Positions 1 through 13,794 of a stretch of DNA of 64,000 bases are shown here, in pieces. The number at the start of each line of letters is the position of its first letter. The stretch's first letter is position 1. The notes under the pieces were generated by a model that saw nothing but the letters and a program-made list of their open reading frames with translations, ran no database searches and was not told where the DNA came from. The stretch covers positions 10,401,103 to 10,465,102 of the forward strand of contig NC_087254.1 of the NCBI RefSeq assembly GCF_037042905.1, written 5' to 3'. Source of the DNA: Lytechinus pictus. Its lineage: Eukaryota; Echinodermata; Echinoidea; Temnopleuroida; Toxopneustidae. The translations under genes were made by a program, and so were the position numbers.

Positions 1-228
1 TGATTCTGTGTAATGATCGTGGGAACAAACTGCTTTGAATGATAAGGTGAGATACCTCTTTTTTTCTCCAGCATACATGTTTGAAGTGTATTCAGAGTTT
101 CATTCATAACATTGAGCCAGATTTGCATATGAAGGGGCAGATTAAAAGGGGGTTTAATTCTCTAGCCTGGAGTTAAGCTTTTGGTCTATTTCTTCTTAAC
201 AGTTATTTTAAATCTCTTTCTCTCTTAT

Positions 229-381
229 ACCTCGGTCACATTTGCTCTACGGTGGCCGGCCGTACAGCGAGTCGAAAACAGCCGTTTTAACATTTTTTGT
301 AAAAGCCATACATATGTGGTTTGGATAAAAATGAATAAAACGGCTGTTTTCGACTCGCCGTAGAGCAAATGTGACCAAGGT
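229..381. mobile_element. small foldback element (MITE)
   Basis: The two ends are inverted repeats of about 24 bp (CTCGGTCACATTTGCTCTAC on the left, its near-complement on the right). Further inside, GCGAGTCGAAAACAGCCG pairs with CGGCTGTTTTCGACTCGC. The 153-bp unit would fold into one long hairpin. A diverged relative sits in USP22 intron 3 near 30924-31075. No coding capacity; the target-site duplication is not clear. Confidence 0.7.
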
Positions 382-1750
382 ATTATTCACTGTTAGGAAT
401 ATTTTTTAATTTTATTCTACTGGGTAACTATCCTCAACCTTTTATGTTGGATATTTGCTCTCCGTCAATTAAATTATATCATTGTTTCATACAAATGTGT
501 ATGAAATATATGGACCTTTCCAAAATTTTCTAAGCTTTCAAGAATACTTCCCAGTGATTTTCTATTCTAGATTCTATTTGTACTTTAAAACAACCTTTTC
601 ACCTAGATCAGTTCAGAACTAGGCTACAAATGTTGGTCTTCTATTTAAAGTTCCTCCATTCGTTCAATCCCATATCTTAATACTACATGTATATTCAGAC
701 CTGTTCCCATAGATGTAAACCAATAGGAAAAGGTTAAACCAATCTTGTGAATAAATAGCCGATGTATGCAGAAGAATGAGGGCAAACCAGAATTGAACTT
801 CCTTTCCACTTCATCCTAATTCTTCGCCAAAGACGTTCAAGTTTATATACTTCTCTCACACAATTATTCTTCAGCTCAACAAATCTCCTTTCCAATTGAA
901 ATAAAGGGCCAGATTCCCACCACAACTACCATATGGCGGGAAATAGTACCTCGGTTGCTAAGCAATTTACGGGTTTCCTTACACATTTCCCACCAGTTTG
1001 ATTTAAAGAGCCATTGAAATTCACATTAGAATACTATCCTATTCACGGCCCTTTCCCATACATGTAAATTTACACCCACGTGGGAATCTGATCCAGCAAA
1101 TAGAAAGAAAAAATTGGGGAAACCCTTCTATTCTACCTTTATCCTCACTACTATATAGAGCAATAGTAGTCTCGTGAAGAAGTCTTGAAGATGAGAAAGT
1201 GTAACTGCCGAGTTCCGCAATTTGTAGGGCAATTTTGTAGCCTACATGTATAACCCAACATTCACATGCATGTACAGTATAAGTACATAAAAGTACATGC
1301 AGCAACATTTGTCTTTGAATTAACAAAGTTTGGCCATAATTTCTTTCTACAGAGCTTCAATAATAAAAATGTCCTTTACAATATGAGGCAACATTTAAAT
1401 ATAATGTACTTTTCAATTCATCCTTCATTATGTAAAGTGACATAAAAGTAATATGCAAAATTTACTTTTGATTTTGTGATCAGCATTTTCATTGTTCTAA
1501 TTTATCCTTGTGATGTCATGATCAATGCTAATTGACATATGATTGTAAGAAGGATATCATGCCAGTATTGCAAGACTACAACTCTCATAGTAAAGACCCT
1601 GACTGGATTGGAGTACAATAGCCCCCCTCCCATTTTCTCACGTTCCCTCCATTCATTCCTTGTTTAACCCTTCGGCTGCCAAGCGACCCTTCTTTACACC
1701 TTGAGGGCATTCCCAAGACATCTATGGGTAGGTCTGTAAATGTTAAGACC

Positions 1751-2166
1751 CAGACCTGCCAACCTCTGGGAATGAAAAAGTGTATTCTGTGATAAAAAAG
1801 TGTATTTTTCCCCAAAAAGTGTATTTCGTAATAAAATGCGTGGCGCACTCGCTCATCGCGGCGCTTTAGCTGCATGCAAGCTAAAATGCGCACTGCTCTT
1901 GCAGATGAAAAAAAATAAAAATAAAAATGTGTATATCTTACCCTGGTTTTAACAAAAAGATTGAAGAAAACAAGTTACCTGAAATTACATTGATCTAATA
2001 ACCATATTTGTGTAAGGTTTATGAAATAGAGACATATAGAGATGATTTTTCTCAATAAATTACGATTTTGTAAAAAAAACATATTTTCTAAAGAAAAAAC
2101 CTACTGCCGTATTTTGGTTGCAAAAACGTACTTCATACGCCAAAAACGTACTGGTTGGCAGGTCTG
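1751..2166. mobile_element. hAT-like non-autonomous transposon
   Basis: Terminal inverted repeats CAGACCTGCCAACC and GGTTGGCAGGTCTG bound 416 bp. Flanks carry an imperfect 7-8 bp duplication (AAGACCC on both sides, overlapping the terminal C on the left). The CAG...CTG ends and duplication length fit the hAT superfamily. The interior holds repeated AAAAGTGTATTT and AAAAACGTACT words and no transposase. Confidence 0.6.
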
Positions 2167-5100
2167 AAGACCCCGTTCTCATCTTCTTGAACTGGTTTCT
2201 ATCAAACAGGTTTGAGAAACTAGTTTATAAGATAGCATTACTAGCGTTAATTCTCATCGCCACCTCATCAACTGGTTTCCAGAACTACATGGGAATGCTC
2301 TCAGCGGAGTCACAAATTTCGCATGAAATTTGAAGCCACAGCAAAGGCATAATCGTTTCTATTCTACACACAGTGTATACCAAGTAGCGTGCCAAACAGG
2401 GTGAAAATAGCTTTAATAACGAAGAGGCATCGAATTGTCTTAAATTTGTACCAAATTTTTACAACCTTTTACATATTTTGCAATGTTTCAGCATTTTTTT
2501 CAGTACCACACAAAAGACTAAGTTTATATAAGCTAATCCTAGTACAACAACTTTTAACAACATTCTTTCTCTCCTGATGAAGACTGATGAGTGGTGCTAA
2601 AACAATGAGAAATGCAATATTTTCAGAGGGCTCCATCCAATCACTGATTTGTTATTTGGATGCAAGATTCTAGCTTGCATTATGGAGGTCGGAGCCCAGC
2701 GCCATTATAATAAATACCAGCACAGGTGAACAGATTTACAGATACTGGTAATACTTGCTTGATTTATATGTAATAACAATCTTGTTATCCACTTGTATTT
2801 TTCTGGTCTGGCAGTAACTAGGGTACAAACTGCAATTATATGACTCGCCGAACAGGTGAAGATCAAATGGGATATCTTCATCATCTATCCATCAATCTTA
2901 GCAAGATCCTTGGCAAGATCATAGAAAAAAATGGATCATTCGCAAAGAGCAGACCCTACCTCAGACAGGAAGAGCTGAACACATAGTTGCATTCAAATAC
3001 AAATGAAGAAATCAATTGCAACCTGATATCAAACCAATCAGAGATGGGCATTGTGGACTTGTGTTAGATATCTTAGTCGGGTTTGATTTTTTAAATTGGG
3101 TTCGATTTAAATGTAACTTTCTTTGGGACAAGCCTCTGGAAACCAAATAAGAAGTATGGGGTATTTTTTCTCCATGCTGAAAGATCTGTGCACTATCAGA
3201 TGAAGATCATGTAGGCCTATGTAACACTCAATCAAAAGGAAACTGACCACCCAGATACAGACAAATGTTCTGATTTCCTTTAAAAAAAGAAAGAATTCCA
3301 ACTGATTCAATCTTGACATCCAATTATTAAACCAGGAACAAACCCATTTTGAAAATTTTGGGGTAAAGAACCTGTGCGGCTTTGACTGAAACTCCCTATT
3401 TCATTCATAAGAAAATTGAATAGTGATATCCAAGACCACTAACCTATTTATTCATTCAATTCAGAATAAAACGCAAGAAAAGGGGCAAACTTCTGCTGTT
3501 GGGAGCGGAAATCATATCTGAAGCTTTCGATGAAAGATTCCCATTTGGAATTGTTCATTTGGATCTAAAGGCTGTGTGATTGACTTCCTTCTCTGATGAC
3601 ATGATCATGAATTGGGTTTAAATTGGTTTCAGACCTTACAGGTATCAACCTATAGGCCTATAAATCATATCAATTGGTTTAGATTCCTTACGGTTTTTAT
3701 ATTTGGAACATCCCAAATTTCGAGTTCTCTGCAACACTGCAGATATCAGATTGCAACCTTGAACATGGGTGAGCTGGCAAATTGCAAATCCAACCAATAT
3801 GTGTCATCTCTCACTTCAAACTTATTTTCAGGGATAGGCCCTATAGCTTCTAGCAACTCAGGAGTAACATACTGAGTGATCTATTTTGCAAAACAGATCA
3901 ACAATCTTGAATAGTATAACATTATAGGCCTATTAATTTCATTCCTTCACGTAAAAAAGGTGGGACTAAATTTACCAGCTGATTAACTTTTTATTTTGTT
4001 CCTCATTGGAAACACTCTATTTATCTTTAAATTTGATACTCTTACAATGTGAATAAAGAAAAATTCAACAGTAAGAAATTGAGTACATGTACGCCAACAT
4101 ACGTACATGTACTACTAACCAATGTCACAGCTATCCAAGTGAACTTTCCATTTATCTACAAATACAACAAACTGGTGTTCTTATATACATGTATATGAGG
4201 TGGCTGAAGCCATTGCAGACAAACAGACAGAAAGATACAGACAAACAGACAAAGGAAAGCCAGAAGATTGATATGGACAGGTCATAGAAAGAGAGATCTG
4301 CAAAAGGAGAGCAGAAGAAGGAAGACACGTAGGAAAATGACTGGAGGTGTGATATCCTGCGTGTTTGGCATTCTTGTAAAGTAGGTAAGTCCTCTCTAGG
4401 AAGTAGAACTTCCACCATCTTCCTGGTAAGACAAAGGAAGGTTCAAGTGCGAGGTTAGGAGTAGAGATACATACTCCCAAAGAGACCTCCGGATAAATGC
4501 ACCAAGTCATCCCTCGGTCAACTAGCATGCCATCTGGACCCCTTGGCAGGTTCATTCCCACTGCTCAATGATCTCCACACCCATGCAGTCAACTCTTTGC
4601 CAAGAGTGCACACCAATGGTCTACATGTAGCTGCACCACAGGCTTCAGTCTTGCAGAGTTCACGCTGCACGGTTTTGCTTGTGGGAACGGCCGTGCCTCC
4701 AAAGTGCAAAGGAGTGCATATTTTCATGATAAAAGACCGTGTAAAACAGGAATGAAATATTAACTGGTGATGATCCGATTGAGTGATCTAATAGAACAAT
4801 TATACCGACAATAACTGCTTGCGATGAAAGGGGAATTCTTATGATTTATTTTTAAACCACAAAGCCGAGGGTTCATTTAACCTCTGTTGAGTCTCCGGTG
4901 GTGGCAAAGATCACCGACATCAAAAACTTCATCAATTTCTGCTTCGCAAGTTGAAGGCCAAACACCAAATAGATTTCATTGTTGTGTTATTGCAAGAGAG
5001 GCTTAGCCTTAGCGAGCACCTGTGTGGGAATATGTAATAAAAAATATATTTACAAACAGGGAAGTTGCTTTGATCAAATCCTCTCTACATCATGAACATA

Positions 5101-6716
5101 AAAGACATTAGCCACAGCCCAGATAACGAGACTTGTAGATAATTCTCCTTCAAATATTCTTTTCTACAACTGCAAATTCTGCAAGATCATCAATAATTCC
5201 CCCAACTGCTGAACAGATGAAATTCAATTTCAAGTTAATTGAATTCTGATGATTTCTGACAAAAAATATATCAAACTTTTATGGACTTTCAAGGGTATTT
5301 CTTGTAATACCACTGTTACCACAAATGTATTTCCCATCAAGAAAATGAGAAAACCCTTCATCATCAGATACTTTGAAGAAAAAAAAATCATATGTAAGTT
5401 TACGATAATAGGCCCAATATTGTAAAATGATAATGTACATCTAAGTATGGTATGCAAAGCATTCTGAAATAATTCAGAACGTAAATACATGTACCTGTGA
5501 AAGTAATATGTTTTTGATCGATGAGAGAAATACTAGATGATGGCGTCCCTTCTAAGATGAAAGGTGAGCCTAGCATGCCATTATTTATTAGATTGTGGCA
5601 AAGCATCCGATCCATTTTCCTCAATTTTCCCCAGGTCCTTGATAAATTATATTAAAGTGATAAATACATGTAACATGACTAGAGATAATGCCAACTATCT
5701 GGTTCTTCACACTTTGCAGATTGAAATTGCAATCAAAATGAAAATTTTGAATTCTAATAAAAAAGAATGGAAAGACAGGTGGGTTTTAAATCTCTGCAAA
5801 TATGCAAATATCATAATTTACGCTCGCTTGAAATGAAAATAAAAAGGGTTTGGTATTGACAGCTGCAAGTGTGAAAAAAAAAATCAAAATTTCATATTAT
5901 TTGTAAAATTAAATCAAGGATCTCGTCAATTTCATTAATAAACAGTTTCGACAATCGGAAAACCCTGACGGGTTGCCATTGCTCATTTCCCTCTTACATG
6001 AACATGGCCGATGACCAATCAATTCTAGATTGTGATTCAGATCATATGACTTTCCATACATATGTGTGAACTTCCCTAAAATTAATCATGCATTTATCCA
6101 TGAACCCTAAGTATGATTTATCACTTTCTGGAATACATATACTCCCAGTGAAAATTGTGGTGAATCCCACCACCACCCCCTCCCCCCCACACACACACAC
6201 ACCAATCTCTCTCTTTCTCTATAGCTAGTGCTACAGCAACACCAACGAAACCAACCCCAAACCGAACGATCATGTGACAATTCAAAATAACGAAACAGCT
6301 TTGGTCGGCCTGGGTCCCCTATTACAATTTTACCTACATCCAATCAGACTGGACAATTTACTGCAATATTGCACATTTGTTACTATAACAGGTTTTCTGA
6401 AACGGGGCCCCAAGAGTCGGTTTCGTTCGTGTGACCGTGTGTGGCTAGTGGTTGTGGTGGAATATAAGTTGATGGATTAATGAGAACATGATAGCTCATT
6501 AATTCATTGGAGCACCATCGGGAGAATGCTACTTCAGAACAGAGCACTTCGGATGATCTTTGATGGTAGTCTTTATGCAAAGACTCTATTCAACTTATCT
6601 CTTACATTTATTGTACTAGAAACTGCAACATGCATACATTTTACAAGGTGCACCATTACAAATTTTACAGGTTGTGCAGGAAACTTTGGCCCCATCCCTT
6701 GGGAGCCACAACTTTA

Positions 6717-7087
6717 TACCCCTTTCATAAACCCATCCTCCAATTAGCCGCCTAAGAGTAATGCGGATAATTCAATAAAAATTGCGTTCACAAACTCCGA
6801 AAATAATCCGCACTATTTTTATGAGCGCCCGTCCTGAAAAAGGCGGATAATCGTCATGACAACTGCACACGCCCCCTCCGATGCGGTTGTGTTGGAAAAG
6901 GGTGACCTTGTGACCGCACCATGGCAATTATTTGGAAATGCCTTCATAAAGTCAAAATCTGGTCCCGATGCCACTATTATGCGGATAATTGCAGCATCAA
7001 AATAATGCGGATAACTCTGGTCCTCCTCCGATTTTATGACCAAATTATGCTGCTATTAGCCACATAATTGGGTTTATGAAAGGGGTA
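6717..7087. mobile_element. MITE with TACCCCTTTCATAAACCC ends, copy 1
   Basis: Inverted termini TACCCCTTTCATAAACCC and GGGTTTATGAAAGGGGTA bound 371 bp, flanked by TTA on both sides. A 3-bp TTA duplication suggests the PIF/Harbinger type. The interior has repeated ATGCGGATAAT words on both strands. An inverted second copy lies at 12763-13153. Short open frames inside are chance. Confidence 0.7.
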
Positions 7088-8536
7088 TTAGAAGCGAACA
7101 ACAGCACAGTCATTTCTATCCATTAAAATCTCATCATGTCCCTGGATACCTACAATACTTACAAGCTATGTCACATTAAAAAACTTTTTTTTCGAATAGA
7201 TTAAATAAATAAGTTTATAAAATTTCTTACTAACGATTGGCAAATCAATTTAGTTTTATCACAGACTGCAGCTTTTTGCATAATCATACCAACTTACAAA
7301 TCTAACTCTTGTCCACATTTGTAAATAAAAAAGAAATCCCTTACAACTTGATACATGTACGGTATGCAGAATAAAGTTCCTGATTCACAATAATGGATGA
7401 TCGTTTGCGTTCTGTTCTTCTTGTCATACTAGAGTCAAGCAGTCTGGACAATCAGACTAGCCGGATCTCATTAATGAATAATGACCATTTGAATGTCAGA
7501 CTTGAGGGCATGCAGCGTGAAGAGAAGTGCCTTTCCTTTCCTGACATGTCGACTCACGTCCACCATCCACTCATAACCCCCCAAGTTCAAAATGAGTAAC
7601 AACCCAAAATAAGTTGATTGCCGACCGGCATTGCTTCGTGATTACTCATAAATAGATATGAAGCACAAGTGTCCCTGACAGTCTGTTTGACATCAACATG
7701 ATTTGGGGAACAATAGGAAAGGTTGTGGTATTAATTAATATTCAGAAAATTGATATCAAAATATAATTAATGTATTCTCTGCATTTTCAATGGCTAATAA
7801 ATTCTAAATATGTACTATAAATCTTTACAGACCTGTGGTACAGGCCAGCTCCAGCATATTCTGATCTGATAATTTTAAGCAGGTTGGGGTATTCAAGTTC
7901 AGACAAAACAGAAGAATCATTGAAGAAAAATAGCTTGGAAGATAATGCATGCATTTAAGGAAACATAGAATATCAGATACATGTAATACAAATTATCCTA
8001 TAATGTAGGCCTAAATATTCCTATGAGATTTGTTTGTGAAAAACATGGGAATAACAAAATACACCATGCACCATCAGATTACCTCTATCAGAAAAAATTT
8101 GCCAATGTACCAAAAATACTCTTTTCTTATCTAGAGCATTAAATTGTACCTACCTGCAGATAGGAAAAAGGGTGTGAATTCCATAAATGGGCAACTTGCC
8201 AGGATTATTATTAATAATACCAGTAGACAGTAGTTAAAAATTCCAAAGTCAGCTGTAACACAAAATTATGTTTATAAAGCATGTTTACAATGACCCAATC
8301 CTGACCCCACCAGGTCATACCCATCTGTCTTGTAAACAGAATCCATGAACTTCAGATTTAAGTGGTCCCTAGATATTTTACAAAAATATACCTCTAAACT
8401 ATTTTTAAACCTCTCCTTAAACGATAAGCCTACATCTGGATGTGGTTTAATCTTCCCTAATTAAAACCAAGCAATCTTCAATCTTAACAAACGATTCACA
8501 AACTATTATTTTCATCATTATTTTATTTCAATTTTT

Positions 8537-9317
8537 GTTAAAGGGGAATCCACCCTTGTGTTGAAAAGGAGAAAAATAAATATAACAGAATGGTGAAAGT
8601 TTGAAAGAAATCGGACAAGCAATAAGAAAGTTATGGCTGCTTTAAAATTGAGATCCCTAAGACTGTAGGTATCAAATTGACAACAGGGTATTAAGTAAAT
8701 TATTACAAGGGACAAGGACAACTTTCCCATAGCCCATGTACTTAATTATTAGGGATTTGCCGTTTTCTCCAGTAAGTACCCTTTCCCCTTAGTCTGCTGG
8801 GCAAACCCCTCACTTGATTAAGGGTCTGAATGTGCAGCCTACTCATGCCTTGTGTGAAGGCTCTCTCGCTCAGTATTGGAACAGCAAGTTTTGTATGCGC
8901 TAGTCTTTTCATGGAGGCACACTTGTTGATCAAAGTTCCAATCAGGGTCTGTGCCTGCAGACTAGTTTCCCCTAGGACAGTAATCTAAATATAACCCAAG
9001 TACATGTAGTATATTGTTTTATGTCCTCATGAAAAGAATAATATGATTTGAAGTAAAACTTTAGAAAAAATGAAATTTTAACCATTTTTTGTATAGGAGT
9101 ACATGGAAGAGTAGTCCTTGCCTTACACTATGACATCACATATGCGGCCAATATGAAGTCTCCATGGCTTTAGTTATTACAAATATTTACAACTTTTACA
9201 AATTAATAACAATCTTATTGTTTGTCCGATATTGTTCAAACTTTCACCTATCAACTTGTCTGATTTTTCCTTTTCCTCTAAAAACAAGTTTTTATTTAGG
9301 CTGGATTCCCCTTTAAC
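8537..9317. mobile_element. foldback element with nested insertion
   Basis: GTTAAAGGGGAATCCA at 8537-8552 is repeated inverted as TGGATTCCCCTTTAAC at 9302-9317. Inside the left arm, ATCGGACAAGCAATAAGAAAG is partly mirrored on the right (CAATCTTATTGTTTGTCCGA). The middle (about 8785-8970) carries another family whose edge is GGTCTGTGCCTGCAGACTA, also seen near 24630, 52960 and 56455-56647, suggesting one element inserted into another. Confidence 0.6.
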
Positions 9318-9709
9318 TATGCATATTTTGTCTGTCAATAGTGGCCCAAATATATGAATGGATTATGAATGCCAGTCATCGGCTGACTGGCAATGGAAAT
9401 AGCTTGAATGTAGTCCAAACTTTATTTTGATAAATACAGGATATCAAACATTTCCTGAATTCGGGTCCATCTGAGGGCGTCCACTAATAGATATGTCTGC
9501 ATGAGTGGGCCGTTCAGTTTGGCTTCATGAATTCCAAAAATGTGTCAGGTGTCATTAGCTGACAAAGATGTTGTTTTACGCAACAAAATAGTGTTACATG
9601 TACGCCAATTTGTTTTCACAGTTTTAATTCCTTGCCAAGTGAATGAATTTGGAAAAAAGAGTAGTTACCATATTGCGAAAGATGCAACCTGCGGGCATGT
9701 GGGCACATG

Positions 9710-10132
9710 CAGGGTGCTACATAACTTTTTAGAAGCACTTGCCCAGTCGGGCAAGTAAAATTTTTAAATAGTTGGAATATACTTGCCCAAAAATCTATTT
9801 CACTTGCACGAAATAATCATTGAAAAAAAAAGTTTACCTAGAGCTTCAAAATAAAGTTTTGCGGTTTTATAAACCATTGACCTTTTTCTCTCTTTTGACA
9901 TGAACTGATCTACTTTGTTATTGCATTTCTTTTTCCAAAGTGATTTTATCTTGCCTGCCATGACCAAAATTAGGGTCAATATATCATATCGACCCTAATT
10001 TTGGTCATTAGACTGTAAGAAGTTTGCTTGCCCATTTCGGGCAAGTAGTTTTGGTCTTTACTTCAGAACACTTGCCCGACTCTAAATTTTACTTGCCCCG
10101 GGCAATCGGGCAAGTGCTTATGTAGCACCCTG
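9710..10132. mobile_element. hAT-type MITE with 8-bp target duplication
   Basis: Inverted termini CAGGGTGCTACATAA / TTATGTAGCACCCTG bound 423 bp and are flanked by a perfect 8-bp duplication GGCACATG (9702-9709 and 10133-10140). This is the hAT superfamily signature. Internal AGCACTTGCCC..GGGCAAGT blocks pair with each other, and the centre has a palindrome around TTAGGGTCAATATATC / GATATATTGACCCTAA. No transposase frame. The intact duplication implies a fairly recent insertion. Confidence 0.85.
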
Positions 10133-10599
10133 GGCACATGGTTTATCATTGCTTGGAAAAAAGATCTATCATACTAAATTAAGTCTAACAGAATAGTATG
10201 ATAAGCAATTACTAATTAAAAAATAAATAGAAAAATTACACACTTTTGATTATGTAATACACCCCCCCCCCCACCAAAAAAAATGGATTTGGGTCAAATT
10301 CATTCAATGATCTTTACCACAATGGGGTATGTAATCTATGTTCAACATTAATTCAAAGCACATGTTTTTGGATTGTTGTTTTCCTGATCCAGTCCCCATA
10401 AAAAAATTAAGATATGGCCAATTCCCTGCATAACAGGGTTTCTGAACAGGATAGTACATGTACATCAGAAGTCAAAATACCATTTACACCAAATGCATTA
10501 GAACATGATTTTAAAAAACCAACAAAACAATTGTTCAATTGTTTAGATTGATGCTGCTGACATGGATGCTATTATACGAGCTTATAATACACTGTTTGA

Positions 10600-10775
10600 A
10601 ATTTGGGTGTTAAACTAATACCCATTCGCATCCCCAGAGCACCACCCCCTGAGGTGTTTAAATTACATATACACCCTAGAGATTGAACAGAACACCAAAG
10701 GTGTTGTAATAGCACCCATGGGTTTTTAACACCACAAATGTCTGGAGTTGTCAACTGGACAACACCACCGTATTT
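10600..10775. repeat. GGTGTTNN-rich dispersed repeat (possible)
   Basis: A patch enriched in the words ACACC, GGTGTT and TAACACC on both strands, which could pair with each other. It looks like a degraded palindromic element, but no clean termini were found. Confidence 0.3.
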
Positions 10776-12240
10776 GCTGTGCACATGTGTGTATGCTCAA
10801 GCTAATACAATATACATGTATCATTTCAGAATAACACTTTCATGTGGTATATGCCTTTTTTTTCCAGCATAGAACACAACATAGTTTAATTGTTATCCCG
10901 CAGTTTGTATGTAACCCATGAGATAGGAAGTGTGTTGGAAAAACAAGAGGAAATCTGCTAGCCTAAAATGAGAGGTAGAATCCTGAAATAAGAGCTCTAA
11001 AAATCACAGAGGGAAGAGGTTTAATCAATTTAATTGTCACTTATCAATCCTTCATAAGTAATGATATCACATTAAAGGCCTACATATCTATTTCTTTAAA
11101 GGATCACATTATCTAAAGTGCTATTTTTTTATTCATTTATGAATTGATATAACAATGGATTAATACTTACATATGTAGGGAGTTCTAAACTATAGTATAG
11201 TGTTGTACAAAAACCTGAAAGCAACCGGAAAAATGTGTAAAAGGGGTACTAATCAATAAAAGTCTAATGAAGTACAAAATCTTGAAAACAGCGGTACATA
11301 GTCAAAGAAGCATGCTGGTATTCCTGCTACATTGTATATCCACAAGTTTCCCGCCTGGCCGCCTCACCCCCCCCCCCACCCCCCATAAAAAAAGAAGGGA
11401 AGTCAAGAAGTTGATGCCTGGCCTACAGTATTGTACAAGTATTGTACATACATGGTATGCTTACAGAGAAAAACACAGAATATCAATCATATCAAGCAAA
11501 AAAAAAGAATATCAGAAAGTTGCTCCTGGACATTGCATGTAGGTCTACACAGTACGTATGCCTCAAAACAAGATAATGGACATGATGGAATGATTATCTA
11601 TTTACCTGACCTTTTTGAACTGTACAGACTGTCCATCTGAAGTTGAGTCATTGCCCAAAAACAGGTCACGGGCAGCAGATAGTATTGGAAGAATTATAAG
11701 TAACGTGACGTGACTTACGTGACTTTACCCAGAACGGTGGTTTTCATTCAAAGGGTACCCTATGGATTTAATCAATTTTGTTCAGGGAACTCAAACGATA
11801 AGGACAAAACTGTTTGGATTCTTTTTTATTCCATTGAATATGGATGGCAGATTTTGTTTTGACCTACATTTACAATCGGTGCATACATGTAATATGAGCC
11901 AGAAATTTTGAGGGAGGAGGCAGGCATGATGTATGGGGCAACATTTCTAAAAAGCTGTACGAGAGCAAAGTGAACGAGTTGAAATTGGACCCTTCTGATT
12001 GTATGATTGAAAAATAAAAATTTAATGAAAGATTTGGGCAAATATTCGGAAAGTACAAATGCAATATCATGAATTACTCTTCTTTCTTTCTCTTGTTTGT
12101 TTTCTTGATTGTGAAATTTCGGGGGTCTATGGCCCCCAAACCCCCTCCCCATCTTTAATCCAACTGAAAACATTATCCTGCGGTTGTTTTACATGTATAG
12201 GCACCATATCATTTGAATTGAATACATCAGAGATACTTGT

Positions 12241-12443
12241 CAAGGCTCCACACTAACCTTTTTTCATGGTGGCCCACACAAAACAAATTTGGTGGCCCTA
12301 AAACAAAAGAAAACATTACAATTCATTAAAATCTTTGGTAGCCCAACTGGACCGCCAAGTGTGGGCTTTGACAGAATTTTGGTGGCCTGACTCTCATTTT
12401 TGGTTGCCCCGGGCCATGCGCCACTGCTAATGTCGAGCCCTGA
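12241..12443. mobile_element. hAT-like MITE remnant
   Basis: The left end CAAGGCTCCACACTAA and right end CTAATGTCGAGCCCTG are imperfect inverted repeats. Internal GGTGGCCC and TTGGTAGCCCAA words recur. The CA(A/G)GGCTC ends resemble hAT termini, but no target duplication is visible, so the class is tentative. Confidence 0.5.
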
Positions 12444-12762
12444 ATATTAAGTGCTGAATATAAAACCTTAAAAAGTCTGAAATGGAAAGTACATGTAATT
12501 GTGAACCTGAGAGAAGGCATAAGTCTGAAGACAGGCAATAATATGAAATAACAAAACTTATTATCAAGGAATCTACATACACAATATGCTATTTCACCAA
12601 ATATCGGAGTGACCCATATGATAACAAAATTTATATTTGGACAGGAAGCTGTAGAGAAAATTCAATTAAAATATCAGACAAGCGAGACAACCTGTAGAGA
12701 GAGCTCTGAGAAGGAGACTTGGAAAGACCTGTAGACACATGTACTTTCAATCTTGAGACAGA

Positions 12763-13153
12763 TACCCCTTTCATAAACCCAATAAAACACAATTATGCGG
12801 CTAATAGCAGCATAATTTGGTCGTAAAATCTGAGGAGGACAAGAGTTATCCGCATTATTCTGATGCTGCTATTATCCGCATAATAGCGGCATCGGGACAA
12901 GATTTTGAGTTTATGAACGTATTTCCAAATAATGCGGATAATTGCCATGGTGCGGTCACAAGGTCACCCTTTTCCAACACAACCGCATTGGAGGGGGCGT
13001 GTCCAGTTGTCATGACGATTATCCGCCTTTTTCAGGACGGGCGCTCGTAAAAATAATTTATGGAGTTTGTGAACGCAATTTTTATTGAATTATCCGCATT
13101 ACTCTTAGGCGGCTAATTGGAGGATATGTTTTATTGGGTTTATGAAAGGGGTA
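12763..13153. mobile_element. MITE with TACCCCTTTCATAAACCC ends, copy 2
   Basis: Inverted copy of the element at 6717-7087. Most of the interior aligns in reverse complement, including the CGGATAATTGCCATGGTGCG and AAGGTCACCCTTTTCCAACA blocks. The termini match but the flanks lack the TTA duplication seen at copy 1, so it is older or rearranged. Confidence 0.7.
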
Positions 13154-13794
13154 TAAGTGGGGCACCCCTTGTTGAGTTACCAGCCAAGCACGTCTTACTT
13201 CATTTAGAAATCAATAGAGATATCTCTCTCCATCCCACTCTTTCTCTGTAAGAAGTCTCAACTCCGTTCGTCATTTAACCTATACATGTACTAGAAGCAA
13301 TAATGAACTTAAGCATAAATTTGATGAGAAGAAAATGGTCCCATCCTCTTTTGATTTAGAAAGGGTCAATGACTTTATTGCAATTTTACATGGTAAAATA
13401 CTCAATTTACCTTTAATTTCCTTGTTTTTTTTTCTCCTTTTTTTTCTTTTTAAAGGAAGCTTTATTGACACCATGACAGGAAATATCATTGGGAGTATAT
13501 TCCAAGCTCATACTCTGAATTTTTTCATTATCATAGCTCAATACATAGGCACATTGTCTTGCCTTTTCAGAACTGTTCTTTTCTTATAAATTAATGAAGC
13601 CAAGGGGTGTTTTTTTGTGAGATGAAATTATAAAGAGAACAGTATACATGTATGCACTGGCAAATTACTAAACCAGAACAATTCTTCTCTTGACTCAAAA
13701 ATCAGACTATTTTATGTACAATATGTTTTTTTAATGAGATGAACCTTGCCTGGTAAAGCACTAAGCATGACTCAGTGTAGCTGAGAACAATTTA

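Noticed and set aside
4505-4755. GC-richer patch with 70-residue open frames on both strands
   Set aside because: No recognisable motif, splice context or family similarity; not called as a gene.
6819-7043. Two similar open frames (6819-7043 and 12817-13050) that look like a conserved small protein
   Set aside because: Both lie inside copies of the same terminal-inverted-repeat MITE, and the similarity is that of the repeat, not of a gene.
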